From positions 24,855,060-24,919,059 of the forward strand of contig OX442314.1 of the NCBI GenBank assembly GCA_949358305.1: a stretch of 64,000 bases of DNA, given 5' to 3'. Every line of letters starts with the position of its first letter. Within the stretch, counting starts at the first letter, position 1. Made by a program: the position numbers and the translations under genes. Under the pieces are notes generated by a model. That model ran no database searches, had not been told where the DNA came from, and saw only the letters and a program-made list of their open reading frames with translations. This document shows positions 9,982 through 20,286 of the stretch, in pieces. The DNA comes from Strigamia acuminata (lineage: Eukaryota > Arthropoda > Chilopoda > Geophilomorpha > Linotaeniidae).

Positions 9982-9997
9982 GGCTCTAAAAAGAGCC
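9982..9997 (-). terminator. Histone mRNA 3' stem-loop
   Basis: On the minus strand the sequence is GGCTCTTTTTAGAGCC: a 6-bp stem with a 4-nt loop, the replication-dependent histone 3' processing signal bound by SLBP. It begins 45 nt after the H2A stop. A purine-rich stretch downstream (GGAGGGGAGA, 9961-9970) fits the histone downstream element paired by U7 snRNA. Confidence 0.9.
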
Positions 9998-10041
9998 GAT
10001 CGTTGCATCTATACAACGAAACCGTATTCCTTTCCAAGTTT

Positions 10042-10425
10042 TTACTTCTTGTCGGTCTTATCGGTCTTCTTGGGCAAAAGAATGGCCTGAATGTTGGGTA
10101 TAACGCCACCCTCCGCAATCGTAACACTCGACAACAACTTAGCGAACTCTTCGTCGTTTCGTATGGCCATCTGGAGGTGTCGAGGAATTATCCGCGACTT
10201 CTTGTTGTCTCTCGCGGCGTTTCCAGCTAACTCCATAATTTCGGCCACCAGATACTCCAAGACCGCAGCCAAGTAGACCGGAGCTCCAGCACCGACACGA
10301 TCGGCATACTTTCCCTTGCGGAGTAAACGATGGATTCGACCGACGGGGAAATTAAGACCGGCGCGCGAAGACCGCGATTTGCTCTTCGACTTGACACTGA
10401 TGTTTCCTTTACCTCGACCAGACAT
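10042..10425 (-). CDS. Histone H2A, divergent replication-type copy
   Basis: A 127-residue intronless frame. The start MSGRGKG is the canonical H2A N-terminus; a longer in-frame extension upstream is ignored because it has no histone similarity and overlaps promoter elements. The fold is complete: [20 protein letters not shown], then [42 protein letters not shown] and [15 protein letters not shown]. The acidic-patch residues (E in LEYL, AEI, MEL and NDEE) are all kept. It departs from canonical insect H2A at many sites (KGNISVKSK tail, VAEIMEL, EEFAKLL, C-terminal KKTDKTDKK), so it is a diverged paralogue, not a copy of the main histone cluster. The stem-loop and CCAAT boxes suggest S-phase or germline expression from its own promoter. 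Confidence 0.93.
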   Translation of the reverse strand: MSGRGKGNISVKSKSKSRSSRAGLNFPVGRIHRLLRKGKYADRVGAGAPVYLAAVLEYLVAEIMELAGNAARDNKKSRIIPRHLQMAIRNDEEFAKLLSSVTIAEGGVIPNIQAILLPKKTDKTDKK

Positions 10426-10479
10426 GACTGTATGTATGAAAATCAAACGCTGAATGACAATGAACCAAATGAAACCGAC

Positions 10480-10565
10480 TTGTATAGTCAGTTTTGAGAT
10501 ACCTATGAGCCAATCACAGGCCACACGAGTCCAGAACGATCTTACAACGTCACCAACCAATAGTA
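10480..10565 (-). promoter_or_regulatory. H2A promoter elements
   Basis: Two CCAAT boxes (plus-strand positions 10510-10514 and 10557-10561, seen as ATTGG on the gene strand) lie upstream. A TATA-like TATACA follows at 10486-10481, about 55 nt before the ATG. This arrangement is usual for insect replication-dependent histone genes; activity is inferred. Confidence 0.5.
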
Positions 10566-10654
10566 TCGTTGGACCCTACCGGTAGTGGTATTGTCATTTG
10601 ACTGTTGGACACGTAGGATTTTGATCTTAAAATTGTGTTTTGTTTATTAGTTAT

Positions 10655-10887
10655 AATCATGGGTTATTGACAAATTTCAAATACGCACTTTGCTTTAACT
10701 AGTGATTAATTGATATAATTTACCACTTTTTACAAGTAGAAACAACAGTATTCCTGCTAGGAAATTCATTTTTTTTGACAATTTCCATGAACAATTTCCT
10801 GAACTGAACCTCTGATCTTGCGGCGTGCTTCTACAATGTGTATGTCATACTGTTTAGCATTTTTCAAACTGAATTAATAGTTAATAC
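10655..10887 (-). pseudogene. Orphan Ly6 signal exon and promoter (duplicate of copy G 5' end)
   Basis: Positions 10724-10769 hold a perfect 46-nt signal exon (MNFLAGILLFLLVKS) with donor GTAAAT. The promoter block (10778-10866) repeats that of copy G. No exon 2 or 3 follows downstream: the histone gene lies there instead. The block is split by the Gypsy insertion and resumes at 19277-19440. It could still drive a hybrid transcript. Confidence 0.75.
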
Positions 10888-11462
10888 TGTTACGTGGTTT
10901 CCGGGCCTGATCAGGTTTCCACGCAACGTTATTTTATTTGGGGTTTTAGTGAATGTGACAGGAAAGGATGAGATTGGTTTTATGTTCAAATTCAATTCAG
11001 TTTTATTTGACCGGACAAACGAAGTTTGTTCGATCCCTTTTAAACTTGGTTACATTTATTCTCAAAAACAGTTTGGAATGACATTCGGATAAACTATCAT
11101 TTTTACATTCTTATTAATTTGTACAACCGTTATTAACTGGGTTATAAACAACTGTGTGATATCTTAAATGCGATGTAATTAAATTGGTTTTATAGTCATC
11201 AGCCGCGCTCTTTAATGAGGCGACATCAGACTCTCTAGATCTACAAAGCAAAAGTGATTAGAGACCTGTCTTAGTGCGGGCTCCTTATTTATAGCAAATC
11301 TGCCATAAACCCCATAATTGAATTGACTGGTCCATCACATGGCGATGACGGAGTCCAACCGTCAGCGCCATCTGTGGCCGAAATTTAGCAACTTTAACCA
11401 ATAATAACTCGAATTACGCGTTACGAATCGCGCATTAATTAGCACGGTTCGTACACGTGACA
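10888..11462 (-). repeat. 3' LTR of element 1
   Basis: 575 bp, TG...CA. It is the downstream LTR relative to the minus-strand gag-pol. The polypurine tract lies at 11463-11475. Confidence 0.95.
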
Positions 11463-11475
11463 ACTCCCTTTTTTG

Positions 11476-12633
11476 CTGTGTTTTGGACCCCAAAATACAA
11501 ATTTCGATACCAGACAGGTGTCTTTTAAATCGGACATTCTTAAGGAATGTTCGGCTACTTCTACCTTTCATAAGCTATCACTCAGTTGTTTCATTATTAT
11601 CACACAAACTTAAATTATTCTGGAGTTAACTTCACTCCCTTTTATTCCAATGTTACTATTCTAATTAAATCATAAAATAATTCAACTTAACTATCTTAAT
11701 ATCGCCAATACAATCTTGCTTTTCTATTGTTTATTTTTACATATTTGAAAAGTCTAACAAAAAAAAAAAAAACATAAGTCAAAAGAAAATTTTTGTCAAA
11801 ATTAAATTATCAAAATCAAAGTTCATATTTTTGCACAACACTCAAAATCATTCACACTACAAACAAGCATTTTCATAATAAATTACAACTCTTAACAATT
11901 TTCCAAAGTGGGAAAAAAACAAATTCAAAAATATTTTTCCTATTTCTCTAATTTTCTTTAAAATTAACAATACCGTTAAAACATCAACTCATTTCAATTA
12001 TTTACAACAATTACCTCTTATTTACATTCAATCAAAATTATGCCGTGGAATATTTACATTAAATTTATCAAAAATTTCATCACAAAATATTTACAGTTTG
12101 TCAAAATCAATTCAAATTTATTCATTTTCAACAAAATTCGCAATTATTTATTTTCATCGCATCCCTCAAACACTCGTGTCATTACTATTAATTTTTGATT
12201 ATTTCTAATTTTTATCCTATTTAATAAACCCAATGAAATTCAGTGCAGATGGCGAAGGTTGCGATGGGTCCTTTCACATTCCCAGCCATTCGCACCCTTG
12301 TTTATTTTAATTCCCTCTATATTCTAGAATTATTTTATTTCACAACAATATTTTATCAAATTTAATCTTCAACTATTTAAGATTTAGTCTAGAATGTTTT
12401 CACCTAATTAATATTCGACACAAGTGAGGAAAATGGCGATGAATTTTATTTCGCGAAATTCGTTCATAAGGACGTTAAAAACATCATAATTCACTCCTAA
12501 AATCACCTAAAAACATTCACAACATGCACACAAACCTTTTAACACACAATTTAACACAATTCATCAACAAATAATCAGAAGAAGACTTTGTTTCGGGTCA
12601 CGCTATTATCTGCGTTCACCGTTGCAAAGAACT
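11476..12633 (-). other. Noncoding AT-rich tail of element 1
   Basis: Between the pol stop and the 3' LTR lie about 1.15 kb of AT-rich sequence with no frame of note. No env or accessory gene is visible. Confidence 0.6.
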
Positions 12634-15600
12634 CTAGTAGCAATGACGATAATCTTTTCGTTTCAACGGTCTGAGTCTGCGCGACCGGAAATCATCATTT
12701 TTTGTGTTTGCGCCATCTGGTGGCGGATTTTTAAGTTGGTTTTTATCATTTTCGTTCGTGGGCTGTGATTCAAATAGCGATTTCAATGAAATTTGTTCCG
12801 TATCATCTATATAACGCTCCTTTGGCTTGATTCTTGTTGTTTTCACTGGTTTTTCTGTGTTTTCAACCACAATTTCACCATTTTTACTGATTTTTTTCAC
12901 TTTTTCAGCAAATTTCACTTTCTTTTCTGGCATATCCTTCAGAACTTCATCTATTTCTTCTTCAATTCGCTCCTTATATGGTTTTAACCTTTCTACATTC
13001 ACTATGTCACTTTTCTTTCTTGTAGAATTAATTATTTCATAGTCATTTGGTGCTGTTCTTCTCACAATTTCATAAGGGCCGGAAAATTGCGGTAAAAGCT
13101 TCTCTGACAAGCCAACTTTTCTGTTGACGGTTTTCAAATAAACCAATTCACCTGGTTCAAATTCTTTGTTGACTCTATCTTCATCAAACCTTTTCTTGCT
13201 TTTTGCAGATTGTTTTTCAAGTCGCTCATTTGCAATTTTCCTGGCTGCTCGAATGAATTTTGCTGTTCTTAATGTAAATTCTTTCTGAGGCAAATCCAAA
13301 TTAACATCTACTGTCAAATCCACATCATATCCTCGAAGTAAATAGTGTGGTGTATATCCTGTTGTTTCATGAACGCCCGTGTTGTATGAAAACAGGAGAA
13401 ATGGAAGAAATTCGTCCCAGTCAGTGTGTTCGTCGTTGACGTAACTTTGCAACATTTTTGCGAATGTCGCATTAAATCTCTCAGTCAATCCGTTTGTTCT
13501 TGGATGGTATCCTGACGTAGTTTTATGCAAACTTTTAAACATATTTGAGACTTCTTCAACCATTTTATTCCTGTATTCGGTTCCACGGTCGCTTAGGATT
13601 TCTCTTGGACTGCCTTCTTTCAGAATAACCTCATAAAGCAATGTTCTTGCTGCTTCTAATGCTGTAGCTACTGCTGCTGGTCTAGCTATTGCACTTCTAG
13701 AAAGGTAATCAGTAACAACAAAAACATGTTTATTTCCAAGTCGTGACAATGGAAATGGTCCAAGTGTGTCTATTCCAATTCGCTCAAAGGGTTTTGAGAC
13801 TGTTGACCATGGCTGCATTAATCCTTTAGCTGGCGTTGTCATTGTTTTTGCTTTTGCGCAATGTTGGCAGGACAAGACGTAATTTCTGACATCTTTGTAG
13901 ATTCTTGTCCAGAAGAATCGTGTTCTTACCCGTTTCCACGTTTTTGCCAATCCCAAATGAGCTCCTAGTAATCCATCGTGCATTTCATGCAATACATCTT
14001 TTTGAAGTTGTTTTGGAACTACTAGTAGTAAATCTTCCATGTTCAGGGAACTGTTAAGTTTTTTCTTCCTGAACAACGTTTTGTTTTGAAGAACGAACTG
14101 CTTTAGTGGTCGTCTTCTTCTTCTTGGAAGTTGCTCTTGGTTTTCTAGCGCTGTTATGAGGTCCAGAAGTTTGGGATCCTTCCTCTGTTCAACAGGGAGG
14201 TCCAAGTTTTCCAAGAAAAGCGAAGGTAATTTTTCTATTTCTTCTTCACTTAATTCTTCCTGGATCCTACTTAAAGCATCGGCATCTGTGTGTTTCTTGC
14301 CGCTTTTATGAAATATTTCAAAATCATACTCAGCTAGTTGCAGCGCCCACCTGGCTAGACGTCCATTTGGATTTCGGACTCCTTTCAGCCATTGGAGGGC
14401 AGAATGGTCGGTAATAATTTGGAATTTCTGTCCATATAGGTACGGTCTAAACTTTTCAATAGCAAAAATGATTGCTAACATTTCCCTATCAGTTGCAGTG
14501 TAATTCATTTCTGCTGTGCTCATCATACGACTTGCATAAGCGATGACACGCTCTTGATTGTTGACTTTTTGCTTCAAAATAGCTCCTAATCCATAGGCAC
14601 TTGCATCGCATGAAATCATGAAGGGCTGAGTAAAATCTGGATGCGCTAACACCGGCACTGTTATTAATGCTGTTCGAAGCGTGTGGAATGCTTTTTCATG
14701 GGGAGGTCCCCAATCAAACTTTTCATCCTTTTTGGTTAAATTCACCAGAGGTTTGGAAATGTCCGCAAAACCTTTAATAAATTTCCGGTAATACGAGCAT
14801 AATCCTAAAAAACCACGTAGTTGTTTAACGTTCACAGGAATTGGAAACTTAGCTACTGAATCCAGATTCCTGGGATCCGGTGAAATACCTTCAGCATCAA
14901 CCACATGTCCGAGATATCGTATGGTGTGTGTCGCAAACGTACATTTACTCAGTTTGACTTTGAGATTCGCTGTTCTAAGCTTTTGGAAAACTGCCTCCAA
15001 ATCAACGAGGTGCTGGTCGAAAGTCTTTGAAAACACTATCAAATCGTCAAGATATGCAATACATACTTTTCCCAGGAGGTTACCAAGTACTTTGTTCATC
15101 AATTTTTGAAAGGCGGCCGGGCTGTTACATAATCCCATTCCAAGGACATTAAACTCATAATGTCCGCTAGACGTGGTAAACGCTGTCTTTTCACGATCTT
15201 GTTCGTCTATTTCGACTTGGTGATATCCCTGGATGAGATCCATCATTGAAAAATACTTCGCACCCGCTAATTGATCTAGGGTGTCATCAATACGTGGTAA
15301 GGGATAAACCATTTTCTTTGTTACCGCGTTTAACCGTCTCCAATCAACACAAAATCTCCATTTGCCGTCTCTTTTCTTGATGAGCAGTACTGGTGCACTC
15401 CACGGGCTCTCGGATTCTCTAATTACTCCTTGCTCAAGTAATTTCTTTGTTTCAGCATCCTCAATTTCTTTTTCCTTAATTGATCGTCTATAAGGTTGTA
15501 AATGGATTGGAGGAGAATCTCCCGTATCAATTCGATGCCTAATCGTATGAGCTCTGCCTAAATCATTGTCAGTCTTCGCAAATCTATCTGAATTTTTCTC

Positions 15601-16359
15601 CAGCAACTGCAACATTAGCCCTTGTTGTGATGGCGTCATGTTGTCATTCGCCATGGCTGTGCTAAAGTCAAATTGATTAACTCTGTTTTCATCAAGCACG
15701 CCAGACTCAATTACATAAAAGGCCTTTGCAATTGCTGAGTTTTTTCCTAAATAGATTGTCTTTTTAGTTGGATTTGCAATTCGCAGAACTCCTTCACCTT
15801 TTCTGAATTTAGTCAATGTCTTGCAACAAATTACTCCAAAACGGTCAATTACTCCACTGAGTGGTTCTATAAAAAGTTCATCATCTACTTTCTTTGCAAT
15901 TTTAATTGGAACTACACATTCATGTAATGCTGGAATTGTTATTGGTTTTAAAACTCGGGCTATGTAATTTACATCAGTATGGTTTTTTGACATTGGGAAA
16001 ACTTCTTGTTGTTCATCTTTTGGGCCTACAAAGATCTTCTGTTGGTCATAGTCGAGTTTACACTTTGCAGATCTTAAGAAATTATCTCCCAGCAGTAAAT
16101 GGCGTCCAAATCCATTAACGATCAATACGTCGATGGTGTGTTGTTGTTGTCCAACTTCAATGGTAATCCTGGTTTTTCCTTCTGGGATTATCAATGAGCC
16201 ATCCACAACTCTCAATCGAACACCTGGGCAGGGTTGATATTTGAGCTGCAGAGTTCTCACCAAATCTTCACTGATGATATTACGAAAACCTCCAGAATCC
16301 AAGACACCAGTAATTTCCATACCATTTAATACTACTGGAATCTGCAAAAGTTCATCCAT
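12634..16359 (-). CDS. pol: Gypsy Pol (protease, RT, RNase H, integrase), element 1
   Basis: 1241 residues counted from ATG 16359; the frame is open without a stop back to the frameshift site at 16434, so translation most likely enters from gag. Domains: aspartic protease (VLDSGG near 20-24); reverse transcriptase with VLLIKKRDGKWRFCVDWR and YLDD (436-439); RNase H (ISCDASAYGLG near 583, ending ADALSR near 693-698); integrase with an HHCC zinc site (about 797-834) and the DDE triad (D864, D924, E963). A basic C-terminal tail follows without a recognisable chromodomain. All catalytic motifs are intact and no frame break was seen, so the copy may be competent. Confidence 0.95.
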   Translation of the reverse strand: MDELLQIPVVLNGMEITGVLDSGGFRNIISEDLVRTLQLKYQPCPGVRLRVVDGSLIIPEGKTRITIEVGQQQHTIDVLIVNGFGRHLLLGDNFLRSAKCKLDYDQQKIFVGPKDEQQEVFPMSKNHTDVNYIARVLKPITIPALHECVVPIKIAKKVDDELFIEPLSGVIDRFGVICCKTLTKFRKGEGVLRIANPTKKTIYLGKNSAIAKAFYVIESGVLDENRVNQFDFSTAMANDNMTPSQQGLMLQLLEKNSDRFAKTDNDLGRAHTIRHRIDTGDSPPIHLQPYRRSIKEKEIEDAETKKLLEQGVIRESESPWSAPVLLIKKRDGKWRFCVDWRRLNAVTKKMVYPLPRIDDTLDQLAGAKYFSMMDLIQGYHQVEIDEQDREKTAFTTSSGHYEFNVLGMGLCNSPAAFQKLMNKVLGNLLGKVCIAYLDDLIVFSKTFDQHLVDLEAVFQKLRTANLKVKLSKCTFATHTIRYLGHVVDAEGISPDPRNLDSVAKFPIPVNVKQLRGFLGLCSYYRKFIKGFADISKPLVNLTKKDEKFDWGPPHEKAFHTLRTALITVPVLAHPDFTQPFMISCDASAYGLGAILKQKVNNQERVIAYASRMMSTAEMNYTATDREMLAIIFAIEKFRPYLYGQKFQIITDHSALQWLKGVRNPNGRLARWALQLAEYDFEIFHKSGKKHTDADALSRIQEELSEEEIEKLPSLFLENLDLPVEQRKDPKLLDLITALENQEQLPRRRRRPLKQFVLQNKTLFRKKKLNSSLNMEDLLLVVPKQLQKDVLHEMHDGLLGAHLGLAKTWKRVRTRFFWTRIYKDVRNYVLSCQHCAKAKTMTTPAKGLMQPWSTVSKPFERIGIDTLGPFPLSRLGNKHVFVVTDYLSRSAIARPAAVATALEAARTLLYEVILKEGSPREILSDRGTEYRNKMVEEVSNMFKSLHKTTSGYHPRTNGLTERFNATFAKMLQSYVNDEHTDWDEFLPFLLFSYNTGVHETTGYTPHYLLRGYDVDLTVDVNLDLPQKEFTLRTAKFIRAARKIANERLEKQSAKSKKRFDEDRVNKEFEPGELVYLKTVNRKVGLSEKLLPQFSGPYEIVRRTAPNDYEIINSTRKKSDIVNVERLKPYKERIEEEIDEVLKDMPEKKVKFAEKVKKISKNGEIVVENTEKPVKTTRIKPKERYIDDTEQISLKSLFESQPTNENDKNQLKNPPPDGANTKNDDFRSRRLRPLKRKDYRHCY

Positions 16360-16430
16360 AGCGTGTAACTCGATAATTTCTAATTTTCTCTTTCTTCTTT
16401 TCTTCTTGTTATTTCGTCTTTGTGGCCATT

Positions 16431-17516
16431 CTAGTTTCCCGATGGATTAGTTGGTCCACCACGTGGGGCTCCTCGATTTCCTCGGCCTCGGTAATTTTCA
16501 ATAAAATTTTTACCTTTATAATTTGGATTTTTAGGATGGCCTTGGTTATTTGGATTCCCCTGTGGTCTTTGTCCTTGTGGTGGGTTCCATTGCTGTTGTA
16601 ATTGTTGTTGTTGTTGTTGGAATCCTTGACCTTGATTATTCCACTGATCATTCCAATTGCCTCTGTTTTGACCTTTGTTGTTATTCCATCCTCTTCCTTG
16701 GTTCCACCATCCCCGTTGTTGTCCAGATCGTCCTCTAAAGTTGCCTCTATTGTAGAACTGGGCCTGGTTCGGATGTGGTGTATACCATTGGTTTTGGTAG
16801 AAAACGGGAGTAACCTCTGCATATTGAACTTCCCCAAACTGCTGCTGTTGTCTTAGCACTTTGACCTCTGCTAACAACTCGTCTTTTGACTTATTGACGT
16901 CGCTCGGTTCAACTAACAAACTTGGTTTCACCTCGCCTGTTGTATCAACAGCTTTTTGCAGTAGGGTTAGCAAAACTTCTGCAGGGTCCTCACTGAATGC
17001 ATGAGCTTCCAATAGTCCAAGTTGAGATGTTAACTGATCCAATGTCTTTGGAAAATTGACTACCAATTTATCTCTAGTCACCTTTTTAAGTCCTTGAAAC
17101 ACATGAAATATCTTTTGTTCTTCAGTAAATGCTGGTCTCGCAAAAGAACATTCTTTTAATATTTTCTGCATATGTTCCAAAGCTGTCCCATCTTTGTGCT
17201 GCATTGCCTGTAATTTCGACAAAATTGTTGTTATTTGTCGTCTGAATTTTGCCTTCAACGCATCTTTCCATTGAATCCATGTTCTAGTCGGATGTTGTGG
17301 AAGTTGGTCTAGATACCACGATGATGCGGAGGATTTCAGCACAATTGATAGATGTTTAATTCTCTCGGTGTCATCGGCTATTGTATCTTCATATCCGATC
17401 AGCCATGTGTCAATATTTCCTGTCGCCGGATCAAAGTCAACTGGATTTCTTCTATTAACCACTAAATTTTGTAATACCGTCTGTATTGCTACAAGTTCTG
17501 GTGAAGCATTTGCCAT
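16431..17516 (-). CDS. gag: Gypsy Gag, element 1
   Basis: 361 residues from ATG 17516 (MANASPELVAIQTVL). The frame is open further upstream to about 17900 but without an ATG, so an N-terminal extension by non-AUG start or splicing is possible. The middle matches retrotransposon Gag capsid style (WIQWKDALKAKFR...FARPAFTEEQKIFHVFQGL). No CCHC knuckle is present. Instead, the C-terminus is rich in Gly, Arg, Gln, Asn and Trp (FRGRSGQQRGWWNQGRGW), an RGG-like RNA-binding region. It ends at TAG 16433-16431, directly after a frameshift heptamer. Confidence 0.85.
   Translation of the reverse strand: MANASPELVAIQTVLQNLVVNRRNPVDFDPATGNIDTWLIGYEDTIADDTERIKHLSIVLKSSASSWYLDQLPQHPTRTWIQWKDALKAKFRRQITTILSKLQAMQHKDGTALEHMQKILKECSFARPAFTEEQKIFHVFQGLKKVTRDKLVVNFPKTLDQLTSQLGLLEAHAFSEDPAEVLLTLLQKAVDTTGEVKPSLLVEPSDVNKSKDELLAEVKVLRQQQQFGEVQYAEVTPVFYQNQWYTPHPNQAQFYNRGNFRGRSGQQRGWWNQGRGWNNNKGQNRGNWNDQWNNQGQGFQQQQQQLQQQWNPPQGQRPQGNPNNQGHPKNPNYKGKNFIENYRGRGNRGAPRGGPTNPSGN
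16434..16440 (-). promoter_or_regulatory. -1 ribosomal frameshift site GGGAAAC between gag and pol
   Basis: In the gag frame the last codons read TCG GGA AAC TAG. The heptamer G GGA AAC obeys the X XXY YYZ rule, and slipping back one base enters the open pol frame (CTA GAA TGG...). The gag stop is immediately 3', the usual layout for Gag-Pol frameshifting. No strong downstream pseudoknot was identified by eye. Confidence 0.75.
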
Positions 17517-17822
17517 TTTAATTGGTGATTGTTCTTTATTTATACACAAATATGAAAGTTCTAAATTTGGTTGCTCCTCAACGTCTTGGAAAACGTCCTT
17601 CTCGTCTGCGTCGTCCTGATCACCCTGTTCTCGTATCAATAATTCTCCTAATTGCTCCACCTCGTGTGGGAACAATTCAGCTTGAAGATCAGCACTAACA
17701 ACTCGTATTCGGTGCTGTTGCGGGGTTTCACCTTCCCTTTTTTGAGTTTTAAGTCCCTCTTTGGGTTTTGGCCCCCTCTTTCGCTCAGTCACCTTGTCAC
17801 TCAATGCTGTCTCTTCTTCCAA

Positions 17823-18701
17823 CTCTTCTTCTTTCTTACTACCTGAGAGCAGGTAATCCGTTACGTATTTTGAAAACGCGTAACGTCTAGAGTCCGCAAT
17901 GATTTATTAATTGTAGAGAAGACACAATCCTTTGACTCGAAGCACTTTTAATTCACTTTTCCAGTTATAAATAACACTATAACTTTTTAGCACACAAAAC
18001 TCTTTTCACTTTCTGAAAAATAATTCAATAATTAAACACTTCAATTTTCACGGTCATAATTACAAAATATCAAAAAAAACAATTCATTTTCACGGTCATA
18101 ATTACTAAATTTCATCAAAACTATTCAAGGAAAAATTTCTTATTAATAACACTTTACAAAAATGCTCTGGAAAGAAAACAAATTCATTAATAAATATAAA
18201 TAATATATTCTCTATTATCATTCAATTTTATCCTAACATCACAATTAAATTCTTCATTACTATACAATTTCATTAAATTTTATCAAAATTCAATCAATAA
18301 TACTATATCAATTCAATTCAAAGTCAAATATCACAGTAAATAACACTCAAATGCAAATTTATCCAATTTAAACACTCAAAACTTCTATTCTATTCTATTT
18401 TATTTTTTTAGACTTTATCAATTTTCAATCTAATTGACCTATTTATTCACTAGCAATGACTCACTCTCACTTTCCTATCAATTTCACAAATGAATCACTC
18501 ATATTCAAATTAGTTTGGGATTTCTCAAAATTTTATATGATTTTCAAAGCTATTTTAAGCCAAATTTGCCAATTTTATGTGATTTTAATTCTAATTTCAC
18601 TCATTTTACTTTAAATTTTACAATTTTAATGATTTTAGCTCTAATTTTCGGGGTTTTTATTCTACTTTTGGTCCCGGGGAAAGAACCGCATCTCCACCAT
18701 T
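17823..18701 (-). other. 5' leader of element 1
   Basis: AT-rich leader between the 5' LTR and gag. It begins with the tRNA-Ala-like primer site (minus strand from about 18700). No further gene is seen. Confidence 0.6.
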
Positions 18702-19276
18702 TGTTACGTGGTTTCCGGGCCTGATCAGGTTTCCACGCAACGTTATTTTATTTGGGGTTTTAGTGAATGTGACAGGAAAGGATGAGATTGGTTTTATGTT
18801 CAAATTCAATTCAGTTTTATTTGACCGGACAAACGAAGTTTGTTCGATCCCTTTTAAACTTGGTTACATTTATTCTCAAAAACAGTTTGGAATGACATTC
18901 GGATAAACTATCATTTTTACATTCTTATTAATTTGTACAACTGTTATTAACTGGGTTCTAAACAACTGTGTGATATCTTAAATGCGATGTAATTAAATTG
19001 GTTTTATAGTCATCAGCCGCGCTCTTTAATGAGGCGACATCAGACTCTCTAGATCTACAAAGCAAAAGTGATTAGAGACCTGTCTTAGTGCGGGCTCCTT
19101 ATTTATAGCAAATCTGCCATAAACCCCATAATTGAATTGACTGGTCCATCACATGGCGATGACGGAGTCCAACCGTCAGCGCCATCTGTGGCCGAAATTT
19201 AGCAACTTTAACCAATAATAACTCGAATTACGCGTTACGAATCGCGCATTAATTAGCACGGTTCGTACACGTGACA
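18702..19276 (-). repeat. 5' LTR of element 1
   Basis: 575 bp, nearly identical to 10888-11462. The promoter of the element should lie here. Confidence 0.95.
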
Positions 19277-19440
19277 ATACGTACGGCAAAAATAAAAACA
19301 ATAAATCGAATGGAAAGAAACGATAAATAGTATGTTTTGTACCGTTGAAATGTCAACTCGCGGATTGAGGCCTAATCTTTGAGATCTGAATCAATGGAAA
19401 CGTAAGTATACGCACAACACAACAATGTGGATTTATTCCA
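19277..19440 (-). repeat. Continuation of the duplicated copy G upstream region
   Basis: Matches 9472-9632 closely (ATACGTACGGCAAAAATAAA onward). Together with 10655-10887 it forms one duplicate of the copy G 5' region, split by element 1. Confidence 0.85.
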
Positions 19441-19519
19441 TTGAGTAAAAGCCTCCTGAATTACGTGTATCACGCCATCTGGCGGTCACGTGCACCAACG
19501 GATCCGTAATATCGAGATA

Positions 19520-20286
19520 TACAGGGTGAACCAAAAGTCTGTTCCCTTCAAATATTTCCTCAGCAATTGCATCTAGGCCAACTTTGATGAAGCAATCGTA
19601 TAGGAAGTTGGGTGAGAACAATCCAATGATATCATCAAATTTGACCTTGAAGGCCATTTTCAAAGTCATTCACTTGCTAACTTCTAAACCAATCAGGTTA
19701 GAGCAAAAAAGTCAATTACAAAGTTGTAGAGCATCATCAAATTAGTACTATCCAAATTATCTTAGTCATCTTAAGTTAAATGTTTTCTTTTTAAAAAGGA
19801 GACAAATCAGCTGAAATAAAGCCAGCCATTGTGACAAAACTTAAATTTCTATTGCAAAAATACTGAATTTCTTAAATAAACGTATTCAAATGTGCATCAT
19901 TATGCACGTAAACAAGAAAAACCACTGCTTTTTTTTAATGCCTTAATAATTATTTTATCACAAGAATAAAAAAATTCACTTTACTAATTTTTTTTCTGAT
20001 TTGTCTCCTTTTTAAAAAGAAAACATTTAACTTAAGATGACTAAGATAAGTTGGATAGTACTAATTTGATGGTGCTCTACAACTTTGTAATTGACTTTTT
20101 TGCTCTAACCTGCTTGGTTTAGAAGTTAGCAAGTGAATGACCATGAAAATGGCCTTGAAGGTCAAATTTGATGACATCATTGGATTGCTCTCACCCAACT
20201 TCCTATACAATCGCTTCATCAAAGTTGGCCTAGATGCAATTGCTGAGGAAATATTTGAGAGGAACAGACTTTTGGTTCACCCTGTA
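19520..20286. mobile_element. Foldback DNA element, TACAGGGTGAACC termini
   Basis: Left end TACAGGGTGAACCAAAAGTC and right end its reverse complement. The arms are about 300 bp of inverted repeat enclosing an AT-rich loop (about 19830-19990). It is flanked by TA, consistent with a TA-targeting family if the ends are CAGGGTG. It carries no transposase. The same terminus occurs on the element at 48430-49179. Confidence 0.85.

Larger units (their letters stand above)
10888..19276 (-). mobile_element. Complete Ty3/Gypsy LTR retrotransposon (element 1)
   Basis: The element is 8389 bp and transcribed on the minus strand. Two 575-bp LTRs (10888-11462 and 18702-19276) begin TG and end CA. Flanks carry the 4-bp duplication ATAC (10884-10887 and 19277-19280). 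After the 5' LTR (minus strand) comes TGGTGGAGATGC, matching the complement of the tRNA-Ala 3' end for 12 nt, a likely primer site. A polypurine tract (AAAAAAGGGAGT) precedes the 3' LTR. The LTRs differ at few sites (two noted), so insertion was recent. Domain order PR-RT-RNaseH-IN is that of Ty3/Gypsy. There is no env. Confidence 0.95.

Noticed and set aside
10426-10560. N-terminal extension of H2A by 45 residues
   Set aside because: It lies over the CCAAT and TATA elements and has no histone similarity; MSGRGKG is the canonical start.
17517-17822. Gag start of element 1 upstream of ATG 17516
   Set aside because: The frame is open but has no ATG; kept as a possible extension, not as the annotated start.
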